Positions 7,965 to 18,100 of a DNA stretch of 44,359 nt are shown here, piece by piece. The notes beneath the pieces are model-generated. The model made no database searches. It saw only the letters and a list, made by a program, of their open reading frames with translations, and was not told where the DNA came from. The stretch is from an uncultured Prevotellaceae bacterium (GTDB lineage: Bacteria > Bacteroidota > Bacteroidia > Bacteroidales > Bacteroidaceae). Made by a program: the position numbers and the translations under genes. The stretch is from the NCBI GenBank assembly GCA_947176535.1, contig CAMWQU010000020.1, positions 1-44,359 of the forward strand, in the 5' to 3' direction. How positions within the stretch are numbered: the first letter of the stretch is position 1; each line of letters starts with the position of its first letter.

Positions 7965-8624
7965 TTATAATTTCTTATTCTTTACAAAATCAGATAGAGA
8001 CATTTGCTGATACTTATTTGCTTTATTTTTGTTTGAGAAATATTTAATAAGCTCATACACGATACCAGGGAAAGATATTTCCATGAAAAATAATGAGAAC
8101 AAATATGTATTAGAATATTCTTTAATACCCCAAAAAGTTTCTGTGTAACTATGATCGCAATTTATAAATATGATAAGACCAACTACAAATATAAGACATG
8201 CCACAATTAGTCTTCGAACATGTTTTGATGCTTTTTTGTTATATTTTGCAACAGTCTCATCCTTTTCTTTTTGCAAGATATGATCCGGTACGCATATATT
8301 TGTACCGTTTTTGATGATTTTGTACCACGTTTTACCACATCCAAGACAAGTGAATGTATATGTTGTAGTTTTGTAAAGGGTTTTGTCAATTTCCTCGGTT
8401 ACCTTTGGACTAATAAATGTAGCGACTATTATACCAATAATCATTCCCGGTATACTCCCAATCCCACCAAATAGAAAGCCAATTATAGCCCCAATTATTG
8501 CTCCTACAATTTTTGTTGTAATTGCCGATGTCCCTTTTTGTACGAATTTTCGATCATTAGAATATGTAGGAGTTCCCTCTGTGTAATTTCCGCATACGGA
8601 ACATTTTTCGATTATCTTTTCCAT
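7965..8624 (-). CDS. Zinc-ribbon membrane protein of unknown function
   Basis: This 219-residue protein starts at ATG 8624. Two CxxC pairs, CSVC at 8-11 and CLGC at 93-96, could jointly bind one zinc. Between them lies a glycine-zipper hydrophobic segment (about 37-72, with IVGAIIGAIIGFLFGG) long enough for one or two membrane spans. Two further spans are likely near 137-155 and 165-190. The C-terminus is basic. I do not recognise a named family. It is 2 bp downstream of the metallopeptidase gene and so cotranscribed. Composition is far more AT-rich than flanking cysK or the acyl-CoA synthetase gene, suggesting transfer. A role in membrane protein quality control with the peptidase is conceivable but is inference. 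Confidence 0.8.
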   Translation of the reverse strand: MEKIIEKCSVCGNYTEGTPTYSNDRKFVQKGTSAITTKIVGAIIGAIIGFLFGGIGSIPGMIIGIIVATFISPKVTEEIDKTLYKTTTYTFTCLGCGKTWYKIIKNGTNICVPDHILQKEKDETVAKYNKKASKHVRRLIVACLIFVVGLIIFINCDHSYTETFWGIKEYSNTYLFSLFFMEISFPGIVYELIKYFSNKNKANKYQQMSLSDFVKNKKL

Positions 8625-8626
8625 AT

Positions 8627-9589
8627 TTATTTCTTTTTCTTGTGAATACCTATTTTTAAGAGAGTTGATTCTATAGATATGCTATTGGTTAATGAATTGA
8701 TATTTTTGGTTACACTTTCTGTTTTACACAATATATTATCAGTTATGGATGACATTACTTGTTCTTTAGGTTCTATAATTAGGCTTGAATTGCCTGCTTT
8801 GAAATTGATGCAATTTTTTGACTTTTCCCATTTAAGAGCTTCGTAAACACGTACCGGCATATATGGGTGATCTGTATCTTCATTCGAAATCCAGCGAACG
8901 ATTTTATTCCATGTCGAACCATCTTTTAATGCCTCAAACTCTTTTCCTTGTTGTGCCCACTCATTGATATCCATTTCTTCAATGATGTATTTTGGTATTA
9001 AGTTGATTCTTGCTAATACTCTACCTAAAGTTTCCGCAGATACAATAAGGCAGGCTATTCTGTCGGCTGATAACTCTGACGCACGACACCATGAAATCAA
9101 GGCTTGTTTGATTGGCTTTATGGCGGCATTACCAAAAATTCCCGCTACAGAGCCGGTGAAAGATTCGCCAAAAGAGAATACCGCATTGGCAAAGGTTTGG
9201 TAGATGACGTGTTCACAAATAATATGACCACATTCGTGTGCAAGAACAGCATCGAGTTCTTCTCCTTTTACTCTTTTTATCAGACCAAGAGTGAGAATGA
9301 TGTATGGTCTGTTGTGTCCAGAAGTCCAAGCATTCACAATGGGGGACATCTGTACATACAATTCAGGTACAGGGATGCCAAGCCGCTTGCAAATAGGTGG
9401 CAAACGATTATATATGTCAGGCATTTGACGTTCTGATAGCCGGAGGTTTGTTGTAACATTCTCACTCCATGATAATTCGTCAAAGCCATATTGAAATATC
9501 TTCTCCATAAGGAGCGACATACCGGGAACAGCTTTTAAGGCCTTTAATGCTTTTGCATCCTCCGGGTGTATAATATCTACTACATTCAT
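8627..9589 (-). CDS. M48-type zinc metallopeptidase
   Basis: This 320-residue protein has the M48 (Ste24/HtpX) hallmarks. HECGH at 118-122 follows LDAVLA, and RASELSADRIA (169-179) supplies the third zinc ligand Glu172 with Asp176. An upstream block PELYVQMSPIVNAWTSG (75-91) matches the substrate-cleft strand common to the family. Unlike HtpX or Ste24 there are no obvious strong N-terminal transmembrane helices, though ~132-162 is fairly hydrophobic and glycine-rich. The C-terminus is Ser/Asn/Lys-rich. The middle gene of three, it sits 2 bp from both neighbours. The zinc-ribbon membrane protein may anchor or regulate it; that pairing is my inference. Substrate unknown. AT-rich composition suggests transfer. 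Confidence 0.88.
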   Translation of the reverse strand: MNVVDIIHPEDAKALKALKAVPGMSLLMEKIFQYGFDELSWSENVTTNLRLSERQMPDIYNRLPPICKRLGIPVPELYVQMSPIVNAWTSGHNRPYIILTLGLIKRVKGEELDAVLAHECGHIICEHVIYQTFANAVFSFGESFTGSVAGIFGNAAIKPIKQALISWCRASELSADRIACLIVSAETLGRVLARINLIPKYIIEEMDINEWAQQGKEFEALKDGSTWNKIVRWISNEDTDHPYMPVRVYEALKWEKSKNCINFKAGNSSLIIEPKEQVMSSITDNILCKTESVTKNINSLTNSISIESTLLKIGIHKKKK

Positions 9590-9591
9590 AA

Positions 9592-9813
9592 TTATCCGAT
9601 TCTTGTTGCTTTAAGGCATGAGGCATTTAAGGCATTCATCTTTTTTATATCCACTCCCTTTGCCAAAAACGCATTTGCTATAATATCTTGAGCGTTGTAA
9701 ATGGGATTGGCATAAGAAAAAGTCTGAATGTCTACGGAAAGCCCCTTATCAATTCTTTGGCCACAGGAACATCGTGTCGTTGTGACAGTTATTCTCCAAA
9801 TAGGCATATACAA
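9592..9813 (-). CDS. Small conserved-type protein, possibly DUF6140-like
   Basis: This 73-residue protein is the first gene of the AT-rich islet, with its stop 2 bp before the metallopeptidase start. It begins MYMPIWRITVTTTRCSCGQR; initiation at the second Met is also possible. It then has the pattern KGLSVDIQT...NP and a C-terminal VDIKK...LNASCLKATRI. The pattern of a short N-terminal strand, KGxSVD block and DIKK near the end recalls small Bacteroidetes proteins annotated DUF6140, from memory and unverified. The CSC pair is unusual. There is no signal peptide or membrane segment, and the function is unknown. Confidence 0.65.
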   Translation of the reverse strand: MYMPIWRITVTTTRCSCGQRIDKGLSVDIQTFSYANPIYNAQDIIANAFLAKGVDIKKMNALNASCLKATRIG

Positions 9814-10364
9814 CTTTGTTTTATGTTCAACTTTTAATAGATTTTGAATTTAGATTTTCTATTTCCTTTGCTTTTTCTTTTAAAATACCATAGGCTTTAC
9901 TTAAAACTATTTCTGCCGACACGCCCCACAATCACGGCTGTTAAACCTATATATACAAAAGAAGGATGGAGCGTCATACTGCAACATCCTCAGCTCAGGT
10001 GTCTGGAAAAACCTTTAAAACGAATGAAAGAAATCTGCCCCATCCTGTGTACGATATACTAAAACACAGTTTTGGGGCTGCGTCATAAATATACAATACA
10101 CCACGGATGGCACACTTCTCTATCCATTGTTTTAAGTTGCTTGATAGTTTTCCAGACTTCGAGCGAAAACGGATAAAGCCAATATGCCTTCTCTTGGCTG
10201 ACTGGCTATTCTCCTTGATGTGGAGCCTCCAATCAGTGCTACAAAGGTATAAAAAAAAATCTGAAACTAAGGTTGGTGATGTAGAATTTAATTTATATTT
10301 TAATTATCCAAAGTTTCTAATGCACAATCTGCTCAAATATAATACTCTTTTATATATTTAAGGA
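9814..10364. other. Gene-poor stretch, possible degraded DNA
   Basis: No convincing gene is seen in these ~550 bp. Two short + frames (9844-10062 and 10107-10361) have no recognisable content and unlikely composition. On the - strand an open frame of about 85 codons runs from near 10250 to 10011 without a good start codon and may be a decayed gene. TACCTTTG on the - strand at 10243-10250 is a perfect -7 box that could transcribe it. The AAAAC-ACA-GTTTT palindrome near 10063 is the only clear short hairpin. Confidence 0.5.
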
Positions 10365-10490
10365 ACGCGTATGCGCACGCACGGGCGCACACGTATAGGA
10401 GGACGAGCCTCCGTCCATAGCAGGATGGGCCTCCGTCCATAGCGGGACAAGGCTTCGTCCATAGCGGAACCAAGTCCCGACGACGACGGG
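10365..10490 (+). repeat. Dispersed 22-bp triple-unit repeat, copy 1
   Basis: A GC-rich leader (ACGCGTATGCGCACGC ... CACACGTATAGGAGGAC) is followed by three 22-bp units starting at 10413, 10435 and 10457. Their core is GTCCATAGCGGGAC with variants. A trailer beginning GACGACGACGGG ends 4 bp before the acyl-CoA synthetase stop codon. Each unit can fold as CGTCC-ATAGC-GGACG. Three related copies occur elsewhere in the window. Confidence 0.85.
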
Positions 10491-10494
10491 ACTG

Positions 10495-12150
10495 TTAAAT
10501 GACTTCTATACCTTGCTGCTTGCAAAGCTCAAGGCTCATTTCCTTGAGCTTGAATTTCTGAATTTTTCCTGAGCCGGTAAGCGGGAACCGGTCTACGAAG
10601 AAGACGTACTTGGGAATTTTGTAACGGGCAATCTTTCCCCGGCAAAAGTCGCGCACATCTTCGGTTTCCATTTTTGCACCTTCTTTAAGGATAATGAAGG
10701 CTCCCACTTCTTCGCCGTACTTCTTCGAGGGCACGGCAGCTACCTGTACGTCGCTGATGCCCGGCATGTGGTAGAGGAACTCCTCTATTTCGCGCGGATA
10801 GATGTTTTCACCACCTCGGATAATCATGTCCTTGATGCGACCCGTGATGCGGTAATATCCTTGTTCGTCCTTCACGCCCAGGTCGCCGGAATGCAGGAAT
10901 CCCTGTTCGTCGATGACTTCTGCCGTGGCTTTTGGATTCTTGTAATAGCCTTTCATGACGTTGAATCCCCGACAGCACATTTCACCCTGTACACCTACGG
11001 GACATTCCTCGCCGGTTTCCGGATCAAGCACTTTCACTTCTACGAAAGGAAAATCGCGTCCCACGGTGGTGCAACGCTGCTCGAAAGTGTCCGTGAGACA
11101 ACTTTGCGTCATGCCCGGCGACGATTCGGTGAGTCCGTAAACGGAAGTTATGGTCATGAACATCTTTTCCGAGACCTGCTTCATCAGTTCTACGGGACAC
11201 AGACTGCCGGCCATGATGCCCGTGCGCAGGCTCGACATATCGAACATGGAGAACATGGGGTGGTTGAGTTCGGCAATGAACATTGTCGGCACGCCGTAGA
11301 GTGCCGTGCAACGTTCTTTGTGTACGGAGGCCAATACGACCAGCGGGTCGAACTTTTCCACCATCACCTGCGTGCAACCGTGGGTGAGGCAATTCATCGT
11401 GGCCAGCACAACGCCGAAACAGTGGAAGAGAGGAACACAGACGCAGAGTTTGTCGTCCTGCGTGAAATTCATATTCTCGCCGGTGAAGAATCCGTTGTTG
11501 GCTATGTTGTAATGCGTAAGCATCACGCCTTTCGGAAAACCTGTTGTGCCTGATGTGTATTGCATGTTCACTACATCGTGGCATGACACTTCCCGCTTCA
11601 TCTTCGCCAGTTCCTCGTCTTCAACGTTCTGCCCCAATAGCAGCAGTTCGGCCGTATTGAACATGCCGCGGTATTTTTCCATACCAATGTACACGACGTT
11701 CTTCATGTGCGGGAACCGCTTGCTCTCGAGACGGCCGCGTTCGCACTGGCGCAACTCGGGCAACATCTTGTAAGTCATGTCCACGTAGTCGCATTCCCAT
11801 GTGCCGTTGGTGATGCACAGCGTGTGCATGTCCGAATCCTCACACAGAAATTCCAGTTCGTGCTGCTTGTAGTTAGTATTTACGGTGACCAGCACGGCTC
11901 CTATCTTTGCCGTGGCGTAGAGAAAAGTGAGCCAGTCGGGTACGTTGGTGGCCCAGATACCTACGTTACTGCCCTTTCGTACTCCTATGGATATGAGTCC
12001 CTTGGCCAGATTATCCACGCGCTCGTTGAACTTCTTCCACGTGAAGCGAAGGTCGCGGTCGGAATAGACGATGTATTCGCGGTCGGGTGTTGTCTCAGCC
12101 CAGTGTTCAAGCCATTGGCCGAGGGTGCGTTCAGATAATTGTTTTTCCAT
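10495..12150 (-). CDS. AMP-binding acyl-CoA synthetase
   Basis: This 551-residue member of the ANL adenylating superfamily activates a fatty or other carboxylic acid to its acyl-CoA through an acyl-adenylate, in the cytosol. Motifs are the P-loop [11 protein letters not shown] (198-208), YGLTESSP (A5), the GFLHSGDLG block and the hinge region [22 protein letters not shown]. The C-terminal catalytic lysine is in LTGSGKIQK. Length and overall sequence fit medium/long-chain fatty-acyl-CoA ligases, but substrate chain length cannot be deduced. It starts 23 bp downstream of an HTH-cupin regulator gene, a pairing that suggests control by that protein. A dispersed repeat abuts its stop codon. Confidence 0.93.
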   Translation of the reverse strand: MEKQLSERTLGQWLEHWAETTPDREYIVYSDRDLRFTWKKFNERVDNLAKGLISIGVRKGSNVGIWATNVPDWLTFLYATAKIGAVLVTVNTNYKQHELEFLCEDSDMHTLCITNGTWECDYVDMTYKMLPELRQCERGRLESKRFPHMKNVVYIGMEKYRGMFNTAELLLLGQNVEDEELAKMKREVSCHDVVNMQYTSGTTGFPKGVMLTHYNIANNGFFTGENMNFTQDDKLCVCVPLFHCFGVVLATMNCLTHGCTQVMVEKFDPLVVLASVHKERCTALYGVPTMFIAELNHPMFSMFDMSSLRTGIMAGSLCPVELMKQVSEKMFMTITSVYGLTESSPGMTQSCLTDTFEQRCTTVGRDFPFVEVKVLDPETGEECPVGVQGEMCCRGFNVMKGYYKNPKATAEVIDEQGFLHSGDLGVKDEQGYYRITGRIKDMIIRGGENIYPREIEEFLYHMPGISDVQVAAVPSKKYGEEVGAFIILKEGAKMETEDVRDFCRGKIARYKIPKYVFFVDRFPLTGSGKIQKFKLKEMSLELCKQQGIEVI

Positions 12151-12173
12151 CTTCGGTTTCTGTTGTTTCCTTG

Positions 12174-12758
12174 TCAGAACGGGATATACACCACGGCCAA
12201 AATTCGAGCCTTTTTGCCTTCAACGCCATGCACATGGTGTTTTACAATCGAATCATAGAAAATGCTGTCACCCTGTTGCAGGATGTACTTCTGCTTGCCG
12301 TATTCCACTTCTATCTCTCCTTCCATCACATAGATGAACTCCTCGCCTTCGTGTGCCGAAAGGCGGAAGTCGGTTTCGTTGCATGAATTGATTTCAACGA
12401 TGAAAGGTTCCATGTGCCGTCCGGCTTTGTGTGTGGCTAGAGGATGATACTCCATGTGTTTGCGTGCGTCGGTGGCATCGTTCGAGAAACTGATGCACGA
12501 ACTTTGTTCGCGTTCAGCAGCCCGGCAGACCACAGGACCCAGTGCGTCGCTGTCATCGAGGAATGTGCCCAAGCGGACGCCCAGTGCGCGTGCTATCTTG
12601 ATAAGTGGCCCTAGTGACGGCAGGTTCTGGTTGTTTTCGATGTTCTGAATCTGCTCGACAGACAGACCGCTTCGTTCCGCCACTTCTTCGATGGAGATAT
12701 CTTTAGCTTCTCGGATTCTTTGTATCTTTAATCCTATGATGGAGTTGTTTGCAGACAT
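12174..12758 (-). CDS. XRE-family regulator with C-terminal cupin domain
   Basis: This 194-residue DNA-binding regulator has a helix-turn-helix at about 8-64 ([40 protein letters not shown]) and a cupin_2 sensor barrel at about 115-190 ([37 protein letters not shown]). The cupin His/Glu residues could bind a metal or small carboxylate ligand. Proteins of this layout (PuuR/SutR type) often regulate a neighbouring metabolic gene. Here the acyl-CoA synthetase gene follows after 23 bp on the same strand, so it probably controls that gene and itself. No clear -33/-7 promoter was found in the short gap to the glycosidase gene. Confidence 0.9.
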   Translation of the reverse strand: MSANNSIIGLKIQRIREAKDISIEEVAERSGLSVEQIQNIENNQNLPSLGPLIKIARALGVRLGTFLDDSDALGPVVCRAAEREQSSCISFSNDATDARKHMEYHPLATHKAGRHMEPFIVEINSCNETDFRLSAHEGEEFIYVMEGEIEVEYGKQKYILQQGDSIFYDSIVKHHVHGVEGKKARILAVVYIPF

Positions 12759-12806
12759 GTTCGTTTGTGTTTATTGTATGATGAAAGTATTTCCGGCCGT
12801 TCGCTC

Positions 12807-14912
12807 TTATTCTTCCCATCGCAATACGGATCCGTTGCGGCGGGCGGGGTCTGCTCCGGTAAAGTCCATCGAATAGGGACTGCCGGTGGTCGGACTCTTT
12901 CCGACGTAACGGTGGTTACGCAGTGAAAGCAGCATAAATTCGTGGTCGAGGTAGTCCTGCCACAGGAACTCTTCAGCCTGCTCGATGTCCGTAGTCATGC
13001 GCACGTCGCCGGCGATACCGAATCCGGAGCACATCAGGTAGCGTCCATCCTCACATTGCAACAGCACTTTTCCCTGTCCGCGGTCGATGATGCGGAAGTG
13101 TGTCAGCTTGGAGTCGCGTGTGGTGTCGTAGAGCACGCCGTGCGGTGTAGCTTCGGCCATGCGTTCCGTGGCTACGTTAATGATGCGGAACGTTTTGCCG
13201 TAAGGAATGTTACCCGAACGGTCGGCCTTGGGTTCCAGAACGGTGAAGTTGTCAAATTCTGCATAGCCACCCTCCGAACCTTTGTGGTTGAAAGCGAAAA
13301 GTGCGAGGCGGGAACCTTGGAACGTGATAAGCTGGTACGACAGCGTCATTTCGCGGCCCACCTGCGTAAAATTCACTCCGTCGGTGGAGTATTCATAGTG
13401 TCCTTGGTCTTTGTCGAAGTTGCCCACAAAGCGAAGGAAAACGCGCGATATGTCGGTCTTACGGGCATCGGCGGGGGCTGTAAGAGCCACGTCTACGGTG
13501 TCGTTTGTCAGTTGCTCGAAGCAACGCAGTGTGAGCGTCTTGCCCTCTTTCACGATACCTATCCACGAACAGGGAATGTTGATGTTACCCAGTCCGGCCA
13601 CATCGCCGTCCTTCATTCCTTGTGTGTAAAGTTCTACGGTGGTGACCGATGTAGGGCCAATGACGCGCTGGGTGAGGCTGTTGCGGGCCCACATCAGTTG
13701 TTCGGCAGGCATGGCGGTCAGGCGCAGACGTCCCTTTCTCAGGCTCCATTTCTTTTCGTCGGGGTTGTGATTCCATTGCCATACGCGGCCCAGTTTCTTT
13801 CCGTCGAAGTTTTCATTACGCTCGTAGGGAGTCGTAGCAGGCAGGGATGCTGCCGACGGAATCTGCGGCTTGAACCATGTGCGCGGGGCACGTCCGAGAT
13901 TTCCTTCCAGTCCCAGCATGGGCCATCCCTCTTTCCATGTGATGGGAGCAAGGGTGACGGTTCGTCCAATGGAATGGAAATCCATCATCAGCAAGGCCCA
14001 CCACTGTCCGCTCTGGTCTTGTACGATGCCGCCTTGGTGTATGTTGGTGCAAGCTGTGGCGTTGTAGTCGGCCGGAAGGATGCCAAACTTCGTGCCGTCC
14101 TCTCCGATGCGGTACTTTTGATTTCCGGGAACCTGCGTCATGGGTGCCGGATGGTAACCAAAGGTCTCGTCGGCCGTTATGGTAATGGTCTCATAGGGGC
14201 CCCAGATGCTCTTCGAGCGGGAGCACAATGTACGTCCGTTGGGCTTATAATCAGTGCTGACGAGGTAGTACATACCGTCTATCTTATACATGTGGTGACC
14301 TTCGCCGACGGCGTTACCTTCGGGAATGATGGTGCGCTCCGTCTCTTCGATGGGCCCGCTCATGTCAGGCTTCAGCTCGGTACATTTCACTTCGCCGTAT
14401 CCGTGTATGGCATAGATTTTCCCGTCATCGTCGAAAAGCACACTGAGGTCGTAGATTGTTCCCTTCATGTTGTGGTGCTCCCACGGCCCGCGTATATCAT
14501 TGGCCGTATAGCACTGCAGGCCCTTGCCATTGACGTTTGAGAATACGTAGAACGTGCCGTTGGCGTATCGGATGCAGGGCGCCCAGATGCCTTGTCCGTA
14601 GATTTCCTTGTGGTTTTTCAGTGAGAAAGCCTCATTGTCGAAGTCAAAGCGGTCGAAGCAGTAGGATATGTTTTCCCAGTTCACGAGGTCGCGGCTGTGC
14701 AGAATGACCAGTCCCGGCACCGTGTGCATGGTGGTTCCGGCCAGATAGTAATCGTCGCCGACACGCAGGATATCGGGATCTGAAAATTCGTCATAGATAA
14801 GGGGGTTGGTGAACGTGCCGTTTCCGTTGTCGGCGGTCCATGAACGGGGTTGTGCGTAGGCCCACGCGACAAGTACGCTTGCTATCAAGCTCATGAGGAT
14901 TCTCTTTTTCAT
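12807..14912 (-). CDS. Glycoside hydrolase family 43 protein
   Basis: This 701-residue secreted enzyme, probably a beta-xylosidase or arabinofuranosidase, has a signal peptide at 1-20 (MKKRILMSLIASVLVAWAYA). The five-bladed GH43 propeller follows with its three acidic residues: Asp45 in FSDPDI (base), Asp155 in IYDLSVLFDDDG (pKa modulator) and Glu204 in AVGEGHHMY (acid). A C-terminal beta-sandwich, GH43_C2-like, occupies about 370-560. The last ~130 residues (from SGNIPYGKTFRIINV) look like a further ligand-binding or RICIN-like module. The frame extends to 14957, but that codon lies in the -7 box; ATG 14912 gives the signal peptide. No SusC/SusD pair is adjacent, so it is an orphan carbohydrate enzyme. 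Confidence 0.9.
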   Translation of the reverse strand: MKKRILMSLIASVLVAWAYAQPRSWTADNGNGTFTNPLIYDEFSDPDILRVGDDYYLAGTTMHTVPGLVILHSRDLVNWENISYCFDRFDFDNEAFSLKNHKEIYGQGIWAPCIRYANGTFYVFSNVNGKGLQCYTANDIRGPWEHHNMKGTIYDLSVLFDDDGKIYAIHGYGEVKCTELKPDMSGPIEETERTIIPEGNAVGEGHHMYKIDGMYYLVSTDYKPNGRTLCSRSKSIWGPYETITITADETFGYHPAPMTQVPGNQKYRIGEDGTKFGILPADYNATACTNIHQGGIVQDQSGQWWALLMMDFHSIGRTVTLAPITWKEGWPMLGLEGNLGRAPRTWFKPQIPSAASLPATTPYERNENFDGKKLGRVWQWNHNPDEKKWSLRKGRLRLTAMPAEQLMWARNSLTQRVIGPTSVTTVELYTQGMKDGDVAGLGNINIPCSWIGIVKEGKTLTLRCFEQLTNDTVDVALTAPADARKTDISRVFLRFVGNFDKDQGHYEYSTDGVNFTQVGREMTLSYQLITFQGSRLALFAFNHKGSEGGYAEFDNFTVLEPKADRSGNIPYGKTFRIINVATERMAEATPHGVLYDTTRDSKLTHFRIIDRGQGKVLLQCEDGRYLMCSGFGIAGDVRMTTDIEQAEEFLWQDYLDHEFMLLSLRNHRYVGKSPTTGSPYSMDFTGADPARRNGSVLRWEE

Positions 14913-14956
14913 AGTCGGTTGTAGTCTTGTAAAATGTAAGGATTGAAAAATTATCA

Positions 14957-14988
14957 CAAAGATAGGACTTTATTTGTAAAAAAGCAAA
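14957..14988 (-). promoter_or_regulatory. Promoter of the GH43 gene
   Basis: On the - strand TTTG (14985-14988), exactly 20 nt, then TATCTTTG (14957-14964). This matches the Bacteroidetes -33/-7 consensus perfectly and puts the start point near 14950, about 38 nt upstream of ATG 14912. Confidence 0.8.
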
Positions 14989-15064
14989 TTATTGAAAATG
15001 ATTGCTTTTATTTTAGAAGTCCAAAGATTTCAATAAGAAGCGTAACGCTTATGCCTGTTATACC

Positions 15065-15101
15065 AAAACCACCCTTGCAGCAATGCCGCAAGGGTGGTTT
15101 T
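15065..15101 (-). terminator. Intrinsic terminator of the 15123-18332 gene
   Basis: Arms 15065-15078 and 15088-15101 are perfect complements (AAAACCACCCTTGC with GCAAGGGTGGTTTT) around a 9-nt loop. On the - strand the stem ends in TTTT, 21 bp after the adhesin-like gene's stop codon. Confidence 0.85.
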
Positions 15102-15122
15102 CATGTATTTGTTGCTCTATAT

Positions 15123-18100
15123 TTATTTCGCAACGTGTATTTTGCTCACTTTCGTACCCTGACGGCGGATATATATACCCGACTTTGGAGCGCTTACAGC
15201 TCTGCCATCAATAGAGAAATATGTTGCCGGAGCTTCCGAACCGTTTGAAGTTACATCGGATATGGCTGTCTCAATGATGCTTACGGGTACGCTAACGGCC
15301 TTGCAGTGGCGCGACTCTGCGTTGTTATACACTGCACTTACACGATAGCTGAATGTGTATTCTCCGGGCTCTTCCGTGGGTTGGTCCACATACATTGCCT
15401 CTGTTACAGGCTCTGCGTTCACCTTCACACCGTCACGATACACGTTGTAGCCTATGAGTTTGGTATCTGCCGGTATCAGAGGAGCCGCGGTATATGTGAA
15501 GTCGTCAAGGAACAGCGCGTATGTGTCGTAAGAATCATGAAGGATAGCTATATACTTCACACCCTCCTCAACTGTCACCTTATACTCCGTCCATACCTCA
15601 GGCAAAGTGTTGTTTTCTCCAAACTGGCCTGTCACTGTCACATAGGTTTTGCTGAAGTCCTCCACTGCGTCACCCGTTTTTGAGCCGTAAATGGTGAAAG
15701 ACTCAGGATAGGCTGTTGTGAAGCCCTTGGCATAGAACGTGATAGTCTGGGCCTCGCCTGAGAGTTCCGGCGAAATCAAGAGATTGGAATTCTGCCCGTT
15801 TGTACTCCATGCCACGAGCATGGCATTGCCGCTATGCGTCGGGCAGTCGAGAAGGTACGAATCGGGAACGCCGGCCTGTATCGGATCCCATAGTTGGAAA
15901 GCCATCGGCATGGTGCGGTATGGATTCTTTTCATCCTTCAGGAAAGTGTAGTTCTTTCCTTCGTCCATATCAATGAACTTGAACCCTCCTATGCCGGTAT
16001 AGTTGAACATCTCATATTCCGGATTGTCAAAGTCTTCGGTTACAGTCTGAGGCGTAAGGTCGCCGAGAGTGACGGGCTGCCACGTAAGCGTCACCTCGCC
16101 GTTCTCGCTTGTTCCTGCAAGCTCCTCTACTGTAGGCTGAAGAGGGAATTTCACTGTCGCCGTGGTCATAACCTCGTTGTCGGCGGGAAGCTCGTCTCCC
16201 TCGTTCACCACCACTGCCTTATACGCTAACTCATCAGCGGCATCGAGACCGATATAATCCACAAACTCAACCGCAACACGATTGTTGCTGAATGCTTCGA
16301 CCGCCTTTGTGTCTATCTTCTCTCCGTTGCGGTAAAGCTCAACAGAAGCTCCTTCCGGCGTAGCGGTACCCTGATTCACCACCTCAACAGTGATGTTCAC
16401 ATCCTTTGCGGTCTCAACTACTGCCGGCACTGCAAACTTTCCGATAGCCAAATCGTTGTCCACAACCTGATGAATGCGGATATTGTCGAACGGCACGCTC
16501 CATGTGTACTCATCATCATTATGTATGGCGCGGAAGCGTATCTCAAACTCGATGCACTGCCCGGCGTATTTGGAAATGTCTGTTGAGAAGAGTGTCCAGC
16601 CGTCGGTCGGTTCCTGTTTGAAGTCGATTGTGCGTTCAACCGTAGGCTCCGCACCCGGGGCAGTCACGATTACATCTATCACGCTACCCTTACCCTGTGC
16701 ATAGAAATCGAGGGCCAGCGGGTTCGCAGTCTGAGGCAGAGCCACGGCCTGTGAGCACATTCCGAGCATGTCGTCCTTGTTCACCGGCATGAAATAGAAG
16801 AATCCGTTGTCGCCGTCCTGAGAATTGATATACTCAGGTTCAGCATCCGGGTCATCGGCATTCGTTTGCAGATAATTGTCCTCTACGGTGCCGGCCATGA
16901 CGCTGCTGCTCGACTCAGGGTTGTAAACCCATACATGCTGGAAGCGCGCGTCCGAGAAACTCTCCTTAAACGGTAGCTCGAAGGCGGGCCCTGCGGTGAT
17001 GATATTTGAATTGGTGGCCAGTGAAGACATATCGTAACCGTCGGGGTCTACGTATGACGCCGTGACCTGATAGGCGAAGAAGTCCTGCTCCGTCAGGGCC
17101 GAGTAATCGAATACGTATGAGGTCTCCTCCGTCTCAGCGATGGCCGGATCGTAATATGAGCCGAAAGCATCGAAGATGTAATACTTCAGTTTATCGGCAG
17201 GAACATAGCCGCCATCCTCGCCAACTTCACCTACAGCATCCCAGGTCAGCGTCACGGTCTTGCGGTCCGCACTCACCACGGCCTTCACATTCTGCGGAGA
17301 CTGAGGATAGTCATATCCTGCCATAATATCCGTAACGAGCACCTCTTCACCCGCAACATACTCACCCTGTGAGTTGAGCAGATAGGCAGTTGCCTGTATG
17401 CGGTTATTTGCTTTGCCGCTAAAGAGGTCTACATCAAGCTCAATCACCTGTCCGGGAGCTACATCCATGTACTCAAACTTCTCATACCAGCGGTTTACAA
17501 TCAGCACCTTATCTATCTTGGTAAGGTCTGCACCGGTGACAGTCTTCGTTGGAGCAGTGTATTTCACGTGTGCCTTGAGTTGCCCTTGAGGAAATACCTC
17601 GTACTCCACTACGCCGGCTGCCGGCGGGTCTATCTTCTCAATTTCAGGCGATTCGGCCGTCATGCTGAAATTGCATAAGCCCATATTACCCGATTCCTCT
17701 TTCAGACTTACGGCATGGAAACCGATGTAGTAGACACCGTCTGTCTCCACTGTCAGCGTTCCTGTCTTTACATCAAAATCCTTGCTTGTGGCGGTAGCGG
17801 TGAACAGCGGAGTTTCGCCCATTGCGGCTACCTCTTTGGCCGTACCGATGTGCACATCCAGCACCTCCTTTTTTCCTGCCGAAAGAATATATCTCATCTC
17901 GAAGCTGATGGTATATGTCTTGCCGGCTTCCAGTTTGATGCCCGGCGACATAAGCCAGTCGTCCATTTTATCAATATCGACAGAGTCAGGTTTCATGCAC
18001 ACGGAATATCCCGTGAATCCACCGATTTTCCAAGACTTTCCGTCATTGTTGGCATCCACAAAAGAGTAAAGCGCCGTATTCGTCTTACTCTCGTTCTTAC

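Noticed and set aside
9844-10361. Two small + strand frames (72 and 84 codons) as genes
   Set aside because: No family resemblance, no promoter on that strand, and the second runs into AT-rich low-complexity sequence; more likely decayed or non-coding DNA.
12942-14540. 532-codon open frame on the + strand
   Set aside because: It is exactly antisense to the GH43 gene, whose signal peptide and catalytic motifs are clear. Its translation shows no domain, and long antisense frames are expected in GC-rich coding DNA.
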